From Laburnicola sp. R22_1 (lineage: Eukaryota; Ascomycota; Dothideomycetes; Pleosporales; Didymosphaeriaceae), in contig JACONQ010000016.1 of NCBI GenBank assembly GCA_014281115.1, positions 1,984,001-2,048,000 of the forward strand: 64,000 nt of DNA. The letters are read 5' to 3'. The position numbers and the translations under genes were made by a program. The notes under the pieces are model-generated. The model saw nothing but the letters and a program-made list of their open reading frames with translations. It made no database searches and had not been told where the DNA came from. Shown one piece after another: positions 34,101 to 44,475 of the stretch; positions within the stretch are counted from its first letter, which is position 1; each line of letters starts with the position of its first letter.

Positions 34101-34855
34101 GGCCGAGACGGGACCACGATGATGACGAGGGTGGGGGTGAAGATGATGATGGTGAGGCACCCGATGACCCTGATGGGGGAGGTAGTGTTGGAGGAAATGA
34201 CCACGATGATGACGCGGGCGACGAAACGCGCCGTCTGGAAGCGTGGACTGCTTTCGATGAAGGTGCCCTCGGGCTTGAAGATCTCGATCTTGAGCTTTCT
34301 CTCTCGCCGCGTCGTCATCAAGATCATGCACATGCTGCCTCTCGACCGACACCTGCGACTGCGACTGCACCAGCACCATCATCCTCTAGTCGTCCTCCTC
34401 CCACCCGGCCTCAAACATTTCCCCCACCCCAGTCCCACTCACAAGCACAAGCACAGTCTCGATTCCAACCACAACCACAGTCTCGATTCCAACCACAACC
34501 AGCCATACCCGAAGATCTCGCCTTCGACGACACGGCGGCGTTTTGGACGTCTACGCCTATGCCGAATGTGGGTGTGAGAGCGGGGTATCTGAAGACGCCG
34601 AGTAAGAGGAGTGTGATTAAGAGTAAGAGGGGGGAGAGTCCGGAGAAGAGGAGGGTGGGGGTGGATAGGTTGGGCGCTATGAGTGCGCCGCCTGGGAGGG
34701 GGGTGTGGCGGGGTGATGGGGAGGTACGTGGTATGGGGGTGGGGAGCTTTGAGAGGAGGTTGAGGGAGCGGGGCGTTGGGTTTGGTGGGGGTGCGGAGGG
34801 GAAGGGGAAGGGCAAGGGGAGGGTGGGGTTTGCAGATGGGGAGGGAGGTGTGTAA
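31189..34855 (+). CDS. SFI1: Sfi1-like centrin-binding spindle pole body protein
   Basis: Exon 1, 31189-31258, and exon 2, 31314-34855, are separated by a 55-bp intron (GTGAGT...GCAAAG) and give 1,203 aa. The intron joins 'DLTKTDVDDH' to 'AVILLYEIVRRAR', reproducing the conserved N-terminal helix of fungal Sfi1. A second in-frame Met at 31201 is an alternative start. Residues ~290-940 are a long alpha-helical array with Trp-containing repeats ('CMQIWREK', 'AFTHWAKS', 'FFNGWRDI', 'FLEKWRRR', 'TLKKWHEI', 'TVDVWGQR' and so on), the form that binds centrin/Cdc31 in the half-bridge of the spindle pole body. An acidic stretch (DDDEGGGEDDDGE) and a Pro/Gln-rich, basic tail follow, with 'TPSKRSVIKSKRGESPEKRR' near the end. 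The last ~250 bp are strongly G-rich on the coding strand. Confidence 0.9.
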
Positions 34856-36021
34856 GTGCTGGTAGGTGTATTGGTATTCTGTCTATCTAGCCTGATTTTC
34901 GAATACACGAACTCATCAATCCCCTTGACCAACCACGCTAGTTGAACACTCACTCTTGTGGTATCCTGCTGTCCATGCGTGAATTTGTATATTCGTATCC
35001 GTCTGTTGTAAAGCTCGCTGTGTGTAGGGCGTGTGTTACATCTTCTCATGCTGCCCCCTATCCTATACTTTGTGTAGACATTACAGTGATACACCAGAGA
35101 TGTATACCTGCATGTAGATATAGATACATCTCTACTCCCCCGCCTCCCTGAAATAACGAACCCACTGTATATATAGTACGCAGTACTATGTCTATATATG
35201 TATGTATATATGTAAATCTCACAAGTCTAGTCTAGTCTTCGAATTACGTACGTACGTCGGGGTTTCTTAGTACCCTAGGCTAGGATGGGATAGGATAGGG
35301 TAGGGTAGAATGGGATGGGATAGGATCGGATGGGGTAGAATTTAACTTTAATAAGGGATACACATACACATACACATAGAGTGGCAGGGTTGATGGAGGG
35401 AGGGAGGGATTTGTCTTGTGTGGGTGGGTGGTGTGTGGAATGGAGGGATTTTAGGCTTGGGCTTGGGCTTGGGCTTAGGGGTGGCGGTAGATAGGCTTGG
35501 GGGATAGTAGATGGGTGGGAGGGCATGTATAGACGGTATGAAAGGAGGGTGTTAGGCAGGTGGGGAGGGTAGTTGTGTGTTTTGCGGGTTTGATGTGTGA
35601 GGGGGCGGGAGTGGGACATGGGACATGGGAGATGAAAGACAGGAATAGCTTGCCGGGCACATAGAAGGATGCGATGCGATGGGGCCCAGGGGTGTGTAAA
35701 AGGACGCAAGAGAATGGATTTAGTAGAATGGATTAGACTCTAGCGTGTCTTTGTGTAGAGGGAGGGAGGGCCGGAGGTGTTCAACACAGGGTATACAAGG
35801 CAACATGTTGGGTTTGCGAGGATGCGGGGAGTGCAGAGGGATGATGTGGGTGATAAGGCTGTGTAGTCTCCAGAGTCCAGACTAGGTGCAGATCGGGGAT
35901 ATTGAAAAAAGATGTGCACGGATGATACGAAGGAATACAGAATTGAAGAAGTCATGCTATTTGCTCGTGGGTATCATCATGTTAAAATCCATTAGACAAT
36001 GCATAGTGCGAGACATCTTGC
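34856..36021. other. Convergent intergenic region, G-rich simple repeats
   Basis: This lies between the 3' ends of the Sfi1-like and Nop13-like genes. It contains TA-rich alternating sequence (35,160-35,215), degenerate GGGATA-type repeats (35,280-35,340), CACATA repeats (35,358-35,378) and (GGGCTT)4 at 35,457-35,480. No gene is visible. Confidence 0.6.
35454..35483 (+). repeat. (GGGCTT)n run, potential G-quadruplex
   Basis: Four GGG runs, spaced by CTT or CTTA and followed by GGGG, fit the G3-N1-7 quadruplex rule on the + strand. The unit resembles, but is not, the fungal telomere unit TTAGGG. Confidence 0.6.
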
Positions 36022-37320
36022 TCAGGCGAAGGTAGTTTTCTTGCCCTTGCTTTCGACGATGGCGGCCGAGGCGCGCGGCGCGTTAGTGTGCGCTGCGCCA
36101 GGTGCAATAGTGCGCGGATCTACCTTGCGCTCAGGGCGGACGTTGTTCCTGGGAAGAAACGGCTTTCCAGTCTTCTGTGGGCGTCGGAAACCGCCTTCCT
36201 GCCCGTCTGCAGCACCGTCTTCGGGCTTCTCTTTGCCGAAGCGCTTCTGGTACCGCGTTGTGGAATCCTCAGCGAACTCGCAGCGTAGGTCTCTGCCTAG
36301 GAGCTTGTTGAGCCTGTACTTCCGCTTCTTACAGTTCTCGGGCGCGTCGTCGTCTTCGTCGGAGTCTGCGCCCTTCTTCCCGGCTTTGCCTTCTTTCTTG
36401 TAGACGTAGCCTTTGACTGCTGCAGTGGCGCCCTCTACATCCTCAAATGTCACCCATGCAAACCCCTTGCACTTGCCCGTGTCCTCGAACGTCGCCATGT
36501 GCATGCCCTCCAGCGCGCCGCACGGCCTGAAGTGCTCTTCCAAATCCTGCTTACTCGTCTCGAAGCCCAAATTGCCCACGAAGATCTTGCGGCTCGGGGG
36601 CTTCATATCCTTGGCCTTGACATGTTCCCCAACCTCCTTGGGCTTGTCCGGGCGGCCCTCGAAGTTCTTCGAGTTCTTGATGAGCAGCGGGCGGCGGTCC
36701 ATGCGGGTCTCGGTGAGGGCAATGGCAGCGTACATGGCGAGTTCCGTAGCAAAGTCGACATAGGCAAAGCCCTTGTTTGTAGGCTTGGCGTCGGTCCAGT
36801 TGGGGCGTGGCGGCGCTTTGGGCGCCGGCATATGAATGCGCGTTATCTCTTCGGGCTTGATTTCGGCATTGTCGGTCAGGAAGGTGCGCAGCGTGTCTTT
36901 GGTGGCACTCCAGGGCAGGTTGCCGATCCAGACGCTGTACTCGGAGCGCTTCTCCTCTGCGTTTACGCCTGTTTTGGGGGCTGCTGGTGCGCCATTGGCG
37001 GCTTCGTCGGGGCCGCTCGTGGGTGCGGGCTGCGTTTTTGCTTTCTTGGCTTTGCGGGCGGCTTTCTTGGAGGCGGGCTCGGGGAGGGAGACGTCGATTT
37101 CGATTTCGTCGGGGAGGATTTCGCGTTTGCGCTTTTTGGAGAGTTTGGCGGTGTCGTCGTCGTCGCCGTCGTCGATTTGCTCGGCTGCGTCCTCGACGTC
37201 TTCTTCGGCGGCTTCCTGTGCCTTGGCTTTCTTCTCCTTTTTGTCCTTTTTCTGGCGCTTCTCCTTCTTGGAGACGACAATTGGCTCGTCTCCGGCCGGC
37301 ATGTCTGCAGATTTGGACAT
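36022..37320 (-). CDS. NOP13: Nop13-like nucleolar RNA-binding protein, two RRMs
   Basis: A single exon encodes 432 aa from ATG 37320. Residues ~1-120 are highly charged (KKEKRQKKDKKEKK, DDGDDDD, KKAARKAKKAK), fitting nucleolar localisation. RRM1 has RNP2 'VWIGNL' (130-135) and RNP1 'KGFAYVDF' (183-190). RRM2 has 'IFVGNL' (246-251) and 'KGFAWVTF' (285-292). The C-terminal part carries the conserved 'NKLLGRDLRCEFAEDSTTRY' and a short basic tail. Yeast Nop13 is a nucleolar protein of pre-ribosomes; a role in ribosome biogenesis is inferred from that. It is divergently transcribed from the NBR1-like gene across ~715 bp. Confidence 0.88.
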   Translation of the reverse strand: MSKSADMPAGDEPIVVSKKEKRQKKDKKEKKAKAQEAAEEDVEDAAEQIDDGDDDDTAKLSKKRKREILPDEIEIDVSLPEPASKKAARKAKKAKTQPAPTSGPDEAANGAPAAPKTGVNAEEKRSEYSVWIGNLPWSATKDTLRTFLTDNAEIKPEEITRIHMPAPKAPPRPNWTDAKPTNKGFAYVDFATELAMYAAIALTETRMDRRPLLIKNSKNFEGRPDKPKEVGEHVKAKDMKPPSRKIFVGNLGFETSKQDLEEHFRPCGALEGMHMATFEDTGKCKGFAWVTFEDVEGATAAVKGYVYKKEGKAGKKGADSDEDDDAPENCKKRKYRLNKLLGRDLRCEFAEDSTTRYQKRFGKEKPEDGAADGQEGGFRRPQKTGKPFLPRNNVRPERKVDPRTIAPGAAHTNAPRASAAIVESKGKKTTFA

Positions 37321-38035
37321 GTTTGTGGGGGGTTGCGGGCGTCGTCACAGGTGCATGTGGTAGATTTGCAGATGCCAGATGGGGGGGACAAAATTCACTA
37401 GCGTAGTGACGGAGCTTGGCGGGCGCGAGCAGCCGACACGCAGGCATGTTTCCTTGGATCATGATGCACCGCGAGTCAAAGCAGATGGCTCTCCGCTGTG
37501 AACGCTTCTTGTGCCTGCGTTACGGAGCGGGTGGGCATCCATTGTCTAGCGCGTCCCACCTCACGGCCGTCCCACCTCACGTGCTACATGCATTTCTGGA
37601 GAGGGACGGCCGGCGGGAGGGCCCAGGAGGGCTGGACGAGGGCAGAGAAGAGAACAAGACAGGTGGTCGCCCCAGCTCCACCGTGGCATGGTAGACTCGA
37701 CTCTCCTACCGGGAAACGAAGCTCTCTCTTGCACTCCCTCTCTCACCGGCGTCGTGCCAGCTTGCAGGCGTGCACTGGCCCCCGCCGCCGATTCGGGGCT
37801 AGGCCCTAGCTAGGCGGCAGCTGTGCGCGTGTCGACCTCATCACCTCCCACGCCCTCTCCGCTCCCCTCCCTCCCTCTTGCTATCTCCCCCATCGCCCGC
37901 CCGTGGAGACCGCTCTCTTCTTATACCTCAACTCTGCCCTCCTCGCGTGCCTATCGACACGACGAGCCGCAGCATCCTCCCCCCTCCCCCTCTGAAGCAT
38001 CACCTCGCTGTCAGCCTGACTCGCCGCCGCCCATC
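37321..38035. other. Divergent promoter region (Nop13-like / NBR1-like)
   Basis: This 715-bp region lies between two start codons. It contains two CCCACCTCACG motifs at about 37555-37582 and a long pyrimidine-rich leader (37,840-38,030) ahead of the NBR1-like ATG, typical of fungal promoters with high expression. No gene is seen inside. Confidence 0.55.
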
Positions 38036-41000
38036 ATGGCGACCAACGTCCCTGTGACGCTGGACACGATGATCGTCGTCAAGCTCCAGCTCCAGCCCCA
38101 GGGCAACACGCGCCGCTTCAAGCTGCCTCTGCGCGACCTGGGCGCCAACGTCTTCCCCGACAAGGTGCGTCTCTCCTGCTGCTGCTGGGACGGCTCCCCT
38201 GCCGCCTGGCCGCGCCCTCGGAGCTCACCAACAGCTGCCATGCCATGTGACACCAATACAATAGACACTGACTTGGTTGTGTGTGCAGCTCCGACAGGCC
38301 CTGGAGCTCCCTGCGGACCAGGACGTCGTCTTCGAGCGCTACTCGGACAGCGCCGGTGCCTACGTCACCCTCGACGCCAACAAGCCGCAGGTCTACAAGA
38401 CGCTGTTCCGCGCAGCCAAAGCAAAGCTCAAGCTGCGTCTGCGCGCCACTGTCTCCGGCCCAGACAACGAACCTGCACCGACGCCTGAGCCCGAGGCGCT
38501 TCCCAGCCCGCCCATTTCACTCCAGAACGCGGAGATCCCATCATTTCCACGCGTCGAGGAACCTACCCTCACCTCGCCTGTCATCGCACGCACCCCGCTA
38601 CGCGACATCGCACCTGCTACCGAGACAACCCTCGAGATGGCCGCTCAGACCAGCCCCGTCTCGCCGTTGGTGACCAAGACGGCCGATGCCGGCGTCAAGG
38701 ATGAGGCGCCTGTGCCCCATGCATTTACGGCTCCTCAGTGTAGGAAGCCCTTCCGCTCTCAACCCAAGCATGATAGCTAACCATGTACTCAGGCTTCTAC
38801 ACGGGTTGTGCACCTGTCCACAACACTGACCTGGCGTTCCGCCCTAAGCCGGAAGCTCAGTCGTGGGTCGTGTACTGCAACAACTGCAACCTGCCCATGG
38901 AGGACGAGCACTACCACTGCAGCATCTGCGACCACGGCGACTACGATTTGTGCTCTCTTTGCGTGGCTTCGGGCTATCACTGCCCCGGCTCCGGCCACTG
39001 GATGGTCAAGCGCTTCGTCAAGCATGGCAGTGTCGTTAACAGCACTACCGAGCGCGTCGGACCCAAGCGAAAGTCCACCACCGAGCATGAGATGCCGGGC
39101 GCTTTCACCGAGGAGAAGCAGCCCGAGGAGAAGCAGCCCGAGGAGAAGCAGCCGGTGGCCGAAGTCGTCGAGAAGCAGGAGGCCGAGGAGCCCACCCGAA
39201 CATGCAACTGCTGCGTTCAAGGTAAGCCTTTACCGCCGCTTTCAAGTCATCAACCTAACTTTGGCAGTCCTCCACGAACGCGAGTTTGTCACCTGCACGG
39301 GATGTGAGGACTACGACCTCTGCATGCAGTGCCACATCGACAACAAGCACGGCCACCACCCCGGGCATGCTTTCAAAGCTGCCACTGAGCAGACTACCAT
39401 GCCCGTCGTGGCCGACTTCCTCTGCAATGCTGGCCGTAATGTTCGCCACTCCGCCGTCTGTGATGGCTGCGAGAAGTTCATCTATGGTGTCCGCCACAAA
39501 TGCCTCAACTGCCCCGACTGGGATTTCTGTTCCGAGTGCATCAAGAACGCCAAGTCTGTTCATCCAGCACATCGCTTCGTTCCCATCTACGAGCCTTTGG
39601 CTGAGCCGGTGAGCAGCGGCAACCGCCACTACGGCATCTACTGCGACGGTCCGCTTTGCAAGGACAAGGAGAACCTGTCTTACATCGAGGGTGTCCGCTA
39701 CAAGTGCGCCATCTGCAACGACGTCGACTTTTGTGCCAACTGCGAGGCTCATCCCTCCAATAGGCACAACCATACGCATCCTCTGATCAAGTTCAAGCGT
39801 CCTGTCCGCAGCGTCAGCGTCACCACGCTAAATGAGGACAAGACTGGCACGTCCATCACCCGCGTTGGCGACCGCGAGACTACTAGCCGGTCTGCATCTA
39901 CCGAGACTACCCCGGTCTCACCCTCCAATGCTGCCACTCTCGTCCAGACGATTGCCGATGTGAAGCCAACCGAAGAGCCCCAGCCCAAGACCACCAAGGA
40001 CAAGATTGAGATCCGCGATCTCCTCGCTGAGCCCGTTCAGGAGAAGGTCGCAATTGCCGCAGCTCCAAGCCCGGTTTCTGCTGTATCTGTGAACACCAAG
40101 AAGCCTGAGTCCGCTTGGAATGAGCTTGACGCTCACTTTGTCCGTGACGCTATTGCTGATGGCTCCAAGATTTGCGCCGGATTCCAGTTCGTTCAAGTCT
40201 GGACCCTCCGCAACCCTGGACCTAATGCCTGGCCTGCTGGTTGCAGCGTCCGCCATGTCGGAGGTGACAACATGCTCGATCTCGACAACACCCAGCCTCT
40301 GAGCCAGAGCGAGCTTGCCGAGGCCAGTGAGACTAATGTCATCGGTCGTACCGTGGCAGCTGGCGAGGAAGTTGCTTTCCGCATCGTCCTCAAGGCACCG
40401 CTGCGCGAGGGCACCGCCATTTCGTACTGGCGACTCAAGACCGCCAACGGAACACCTTTTGGCCACCGCCTCTGGTGCGATATCCAGGTCACGAGCCCGC
40501 CCACCCCTGCCTCCGCCCCTGCGCCTGTCTTCGAGGCTGAGGCATCCAGCCCCTCTACTACCTCCCGCACGACCCCATACGAACTCGCGCAACAGAATGC
40601 TGCCCGCTTGAGCAAACTGCAAGCGTCACGTGAGGCTGAGAAGTCCAAGGTTACTGGTCCTTTCGCGAAGACCCACCGTGAGTACTCTGCTCGCGTCCAG
40701 CAGGACATGGAGCGCCTGAGGAAGTTGAAGCTCCAGATGGACGAGGAGAATCAGACACGCATGCTTGCGAAGATGGACCAAGAGCGCCTGGCCCGCATCC
40801 AGAAAGTCCGTAAGGCTGCCGTTGAGCGTCTCATGGAAGTTCGTCGCAAGCAGCAAGAGGCGTTGAATGCCTCCAGGGAAGCTGCTCGAGAGCCGGAGAA
40901 GGCCGTCGAGGCACCTGTCAAGACCGAGACTGCTGAGCTTCCTGCCGAGAAGGAGATCATCGAGAAGCCTGCTGCGGCGGAGCCTAAACCCAATGCCTCG

Positions 41001-41237
41001 GCTATGATCTTCCCGCAGCTTGAGAAGGAGTCGCCGGCCTCTAGCACCCACGAGGCTGTGACTGCCCCATCCGAGTCTCCTCAACCTGCCAGTGTTACTA
41101 CCGCCACTGTGCAGTCCGAAGACGAGTTCTTCGAGGATGCCGAGAGCGTCGACATCCGTTCCCTGTCCACTGACGATGGCTTTATGACGGATGAGGAGTA
41201 CGATATTCTCGACGCCAGCGATGAGGATATGCCGTAA
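38036..41237 (+). CDS. NBR1: NBR1-like selective autophagy receptor
   Basis: Four exons (38036-38164, 38289-38739, 38793-39221, 39268-41237) join in frame to 992 aa. The domain order matches NBR1: an N-terminal PB1-like domain (~10-95, 'VFERYSDSAGAYVTLD'), a set of ZZ-type zinc fingers (first ~222-265 with CNNC and CSIC; further ones from ~330 to 510, for example 'CDGCEKFIYGVRHKCLNC' and 'YKCAICNDVDFCANC'), and an FW (four-tryptophan) domain from ~627 ('WTLRNPGPNAWPAG', 'YWRLKTANGTPFGHRLWCDI'). A coiled-coil region follows. Near the C-terminus 'EEYDILDASDED' contains an acidic LC3/Atg8-interacting motif (Y981-L984). Such receptors link ubiquitin-marked or peroxisomal cargo to Atg8 on autophagosomes; that function is from the family. 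A short EEKQP repeat (three units) occurs between fingers. Introns 2 and 3 are 53 and 46 bp. Confidence 0.92.
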
Positions 41238-42277
41238 GTAGATTGATACCTCGGGCCTCAACGGCTCGCCTGTACCACACGGTATCTATCGCCTTTGGAG
41301 TTTGATGGATGCTGAAATCTCTTTTCGCGGCTTTTGGGGTGTTTGGGAATTGGGTATTCACTGATCACACTCCTTGACCGCGTCTGACCGGTGCGCACAC
41401 TCTACTGGGTAGGAACAAGGCGCGTACGGCGCGCTGGGACAGCGGGACAGCTTGACAGAGGGTGTCGATTATCATGGTGTGCGATTATGTATTGCGATTT
41501 CCTTTTCGCTTCAACAGGACTAGTATGAATGAGAATGTTATTTCCTTGACTCTTCTTGTGCTGATTCCCTTGTTTCATGTGCTTGTATCGTGGGCGAGAG
41601 CGAAAGACCTTGTTCATCCCGAGCTTTTAGACTCCAGAGGGTGACGAAAACCAGACACTGCGTAGAGCCTGCGAACCCCTAGTATTTCTATGACAACAGA
41701 CTCCTGCCAGCCAACAGTTTGTTTTGCTTGTCACCCATCCTGTTTTACTATCATCAGGTTGAGTATTTCTACCTCAGTTCCAGCTACTCGCGTCAGAACT
41801 CGTTTGACGGCTCTTTCCTTTTCACGAAGCCGCGCTCCTACCGGGCACAGAAGGAATCGTATGTTGTTGACATGCACATGGCAACTGCCCTGCCGATTCC
41901 CGCCGTCCCTGTCCGCCCGCCCTCCCCATCTAAGTCTCAGTTCACACCCATCACGACGTTCATCATCCTTCCTTTAACTTCGCATTCCTCCGCGTCTTTT
42001 GGCTACAGCTGTATCGGACCTACCTATCTACCTACGTATCTTTACTGTTGTTTGTTTTTCTCTTGGTGAGAGAGCGGTTGGGCTTGGGCTTTGTCGGATA
42101 TTGCTGGCTGGATTCTTTGGTATTGTATTCCTCTGTGGGGTTGTGGATGTTTGCTGATTATTTGAGGCATAGGACGGCTCGTTTTTTGGGATTTTGGAGA
42201 GCGCTGTCGGTTCGCTGTTGAGTCGATATTGGAATTGTAGGTGGGTCCCGTTTCGGGTAGGGGGTTGTGGCGTCAGC
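41238..42277. other. Intergenic region without a supported gene
   Basis: This is the 3' flank of the NBR1-like gene and promoter of the protease gene. I see no coding region or repeat of note. Confidence 0.5.
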
Positions 42278-43931
42278 ATGAACCAAGCGCGCTCTCAAGC
42301 CCATTACGAGCGACTGGAAGCAAGACGAGTGCAATCGGTGAGAAAAGCGGTGAAGAAGTCACTGAAGGAAACTTCTACCAGTAGCACGATGGCAACAAAG
42401 AGCGGAAGAGATCTGAAGAAGATCCACGTCAAGCCGAACCCGGGATATGAGAAGGTGGGGTTGAAAAGCTATGCCAGTGCGCTGACGAAATGTGAGTCTC
42501 ATTCTACATCGGTCGGAGCCGCATTTCCCTCTCTTCATCGCTGTAGATCGTCTTCTGAGACGTGCTGACCCTCAACAGATGACTTTGCCCCGACCACCGA
42601 AGGCCCGTACCAAAAGGTCGACGAAGTGGTCAAGAGCTTCACGAACCGCTTCAAGCCACAGGGCAAGAAGTCGACCACCTCTGTGCTCCGAAAAGTCGAC
42701 GAAGACGGCAAACAGGACGAAGTCAAAGCCGAAGACCAAGTCAACGACTCCCTGTATCTCTGCCCCGTCGAGATCGGCACCCCCCCTCAGACGCTCAACC
42801 TCGACTTCGACACCGGCAGTTCAGACCTCTGGGTACGTCCGTACCCGCTCCTTCTCCCTAACAACATCCCAAGCTAACCCCCCACCCCAGCTCTGGTCCA
42901 CCGAACTCGACACCGCAACCCAAGCCTCGGGCAAATCCACCGGCCACACCATCTTCAACCCCAAGCAATCCTCAACCTACAAAAGACTCCGCGGCTCCAC
43001 CTGGCGCATCCGCTACGGCGACGGGTCCTCCGCCTCAGGCACCGTCGGCACCGACAACGTCACCCTCGGCGGCCTCTGCATCGAATCGCAGCCCATCGAA
43101 CTGGCATCGCAGCTCTCGCCGCACTTCACAAAGTCCGCCAGCGACGGGCTGCTCGGCCTCGCGTTTGGCAAAATCAACACGGTGAAGCCCGCGCCCGTGA
43201 AGACGCTGGTGGAAAGCATGATGGACCAGGACGACATTGCCGACGGCGAGGAGCTCTTCACGTGCTACCTGGGCAGCTGGCGCGATGAAGATGAAGTCGA
43301 CAAAGGCGCGTCGTTTTTCACGTTTGGATATGTAGACGCGGACGTGCTGGCCTGGTGTCGCGTGAAGGAGCCGTAGTACGTGCCTGTCGATGCGGCGAGG
43401 GGGTTTTGGCAGTTCCGGTCTGAGAGCGCGGAGGTTAATGGGACGGTTATTGCAAGGCCGGGGAATACGGCAATTGCGGATACGGGGACGACGCTGGCGC
43501 TGGTGGAGGATGGGGTGTGTCGGGCTGTTTATGAGGGGATTCCGGGGGCGCGGTTTGAGCGGAGGGTGCAGGGGTGGGTTTTTCCGGTTGGGACGAGGGT
43601 GGAGAGGTTGCCGGTTGTGAGGGTTGCGGTTGGGGGGCGCATGTTTGAGGTGCAGAAGGAGGATTTGGGGTTTGCGCTTGTTGGGGGCGGGATGCAGTAT
43701 GGGGGGATTCAGTCGAGGGGGGATTTGGAGGTGAGTTTGAGAATTTTCTGGGTTTGGGGAGGGGAGGGTGGGTTGTGGACGCCTTTTTGCTAACGAGTGT
43801 GTGTGGCGTAGTTTGATATCCTGGGCGGTACGTGGCTGAAGAGTGTGTATGCGATATTTGATCAGGGGAGGAAGCGGTTTGGGGTTGTGCAGAGAGTGGA
43901 GGGGGTGCAGAATGTGAGGGCGCCGAAGTAA
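42278..43931 (+). pseudogene. Non-secreted aspartic protease with in-frame TAG
   Basis: Four exons (42278-42491, 42579-42832, 42891-43730, 43812-43931) join to 476 codons. The pepsin fold is complete: first catalytic motif DTGSS from residue 149, flap region 'RIRYGDGSSASGTVGTD', second catalytic motif DTGTT from residue 353, and C-terminal 'DILGGTWLKSVYAIFD'. The N-terminus is Lys/Arg-rich with no signal peptide, like a known group of intracellular fungal pepsin-like enzymes. A single TAG at 43374-43376 (codon 318) separates 'WCRVKEP' from 'YVPVDAARGFW'; in relatives this place usually reads P-Y-Y-x-P-V-D, so TAC-to-TAG is likely. The frame stays open for ~155 codons afterwards and the last intron is intact. 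Options: recent pseudogene, sequencing error, or stop readthrough. If translation stops there, the second catalytic Asp is lost. Confidence 0.85.
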
Positions 43932-44179
43932 CTGGGTGCAGCGCGCTCTTGTGTTTCTGGAGTTGTCGTTGGGGGGTACATACCTAGTAGTTTAGTGGAA
44001 TAGTGGAATAGAGTCTTTTGGGGTGAGGTTGAGTGCTGTGCTTGCTTGCTGTGGGATGGACGTGTGGTGGGTGAGTGTAGTAGGGTCGGGGGTGTGGTGT
44101 TGAATGGGGGAAGAGAGGGAGGGCAGGAAATAGGATGGATAGGGGGTAAGGAAGGAGATTTGGCATTATGGTATTATCA

Positions 44180-44211
44180 TCCTCCTCCTCCTCCTCCTCC
44201 TCCTCCTCCTC
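44180..44211 (+). repeat. (CCT)n microsatellite
   Basis: Ten to eleven CCT triplets run here without interruption. Confidence 0.9.
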
Positions 44212-44347
44212 TCCACAACACGTGCGCCCTTACTCCTCCTCCTATCTAAAACACAACTTCACTTCTCTTAACTTAAATTCCTCCAGATTCTTTCCAATTC
44301 ACATTTTTTTTTGAAACTTGTAAATCTGAGGTTGTGGTTCCAGGTGA

Positions 44348-44475
44348 CGCTGACTAAGGTAACCGCGCTGTTAGGGCTAAAATGTGAGATTACGGGCCAA
44401 CGCTGACTAAGCTGACCGCGCTGTTAGGGCTAAAATGTGAAGTTGCGGGTCAACGCTGACTCATCGCGCTGATGC
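44348..44475 (+). repeat. 53-bp tandem repeat, ~2.4 copies
   Basis: Units start at 44348, 44401 and 44454 with CGCTGACT. Each full unit contains CCGCGCTGTTAGGGCTAAAA, and the two full units differ by only a few bases. There is no coding potential. Confidence 0.85.

Noticed and set aside
32585..34333. 582-codon minus-strand open frame
   Set aside because: It lies entirely opposite the Sfi1-like coding sequence, which has clear repeats and correct splicing; the antisense frame shows no domain and is explained by codon bias.
36499..37401. 300-codon plus-strand frame, Gly/Phe/Leu-rich
   Set aside because: It is antisense to the Nop13-like gene with its two RRM domains; low-complexity product.
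41690..42069. Overlapping plus-strand frames of 95 and 116 codons
   Set aside because: Low-complexity Ser/Pro text without domain; they lie in the promoter side of the protease gene.
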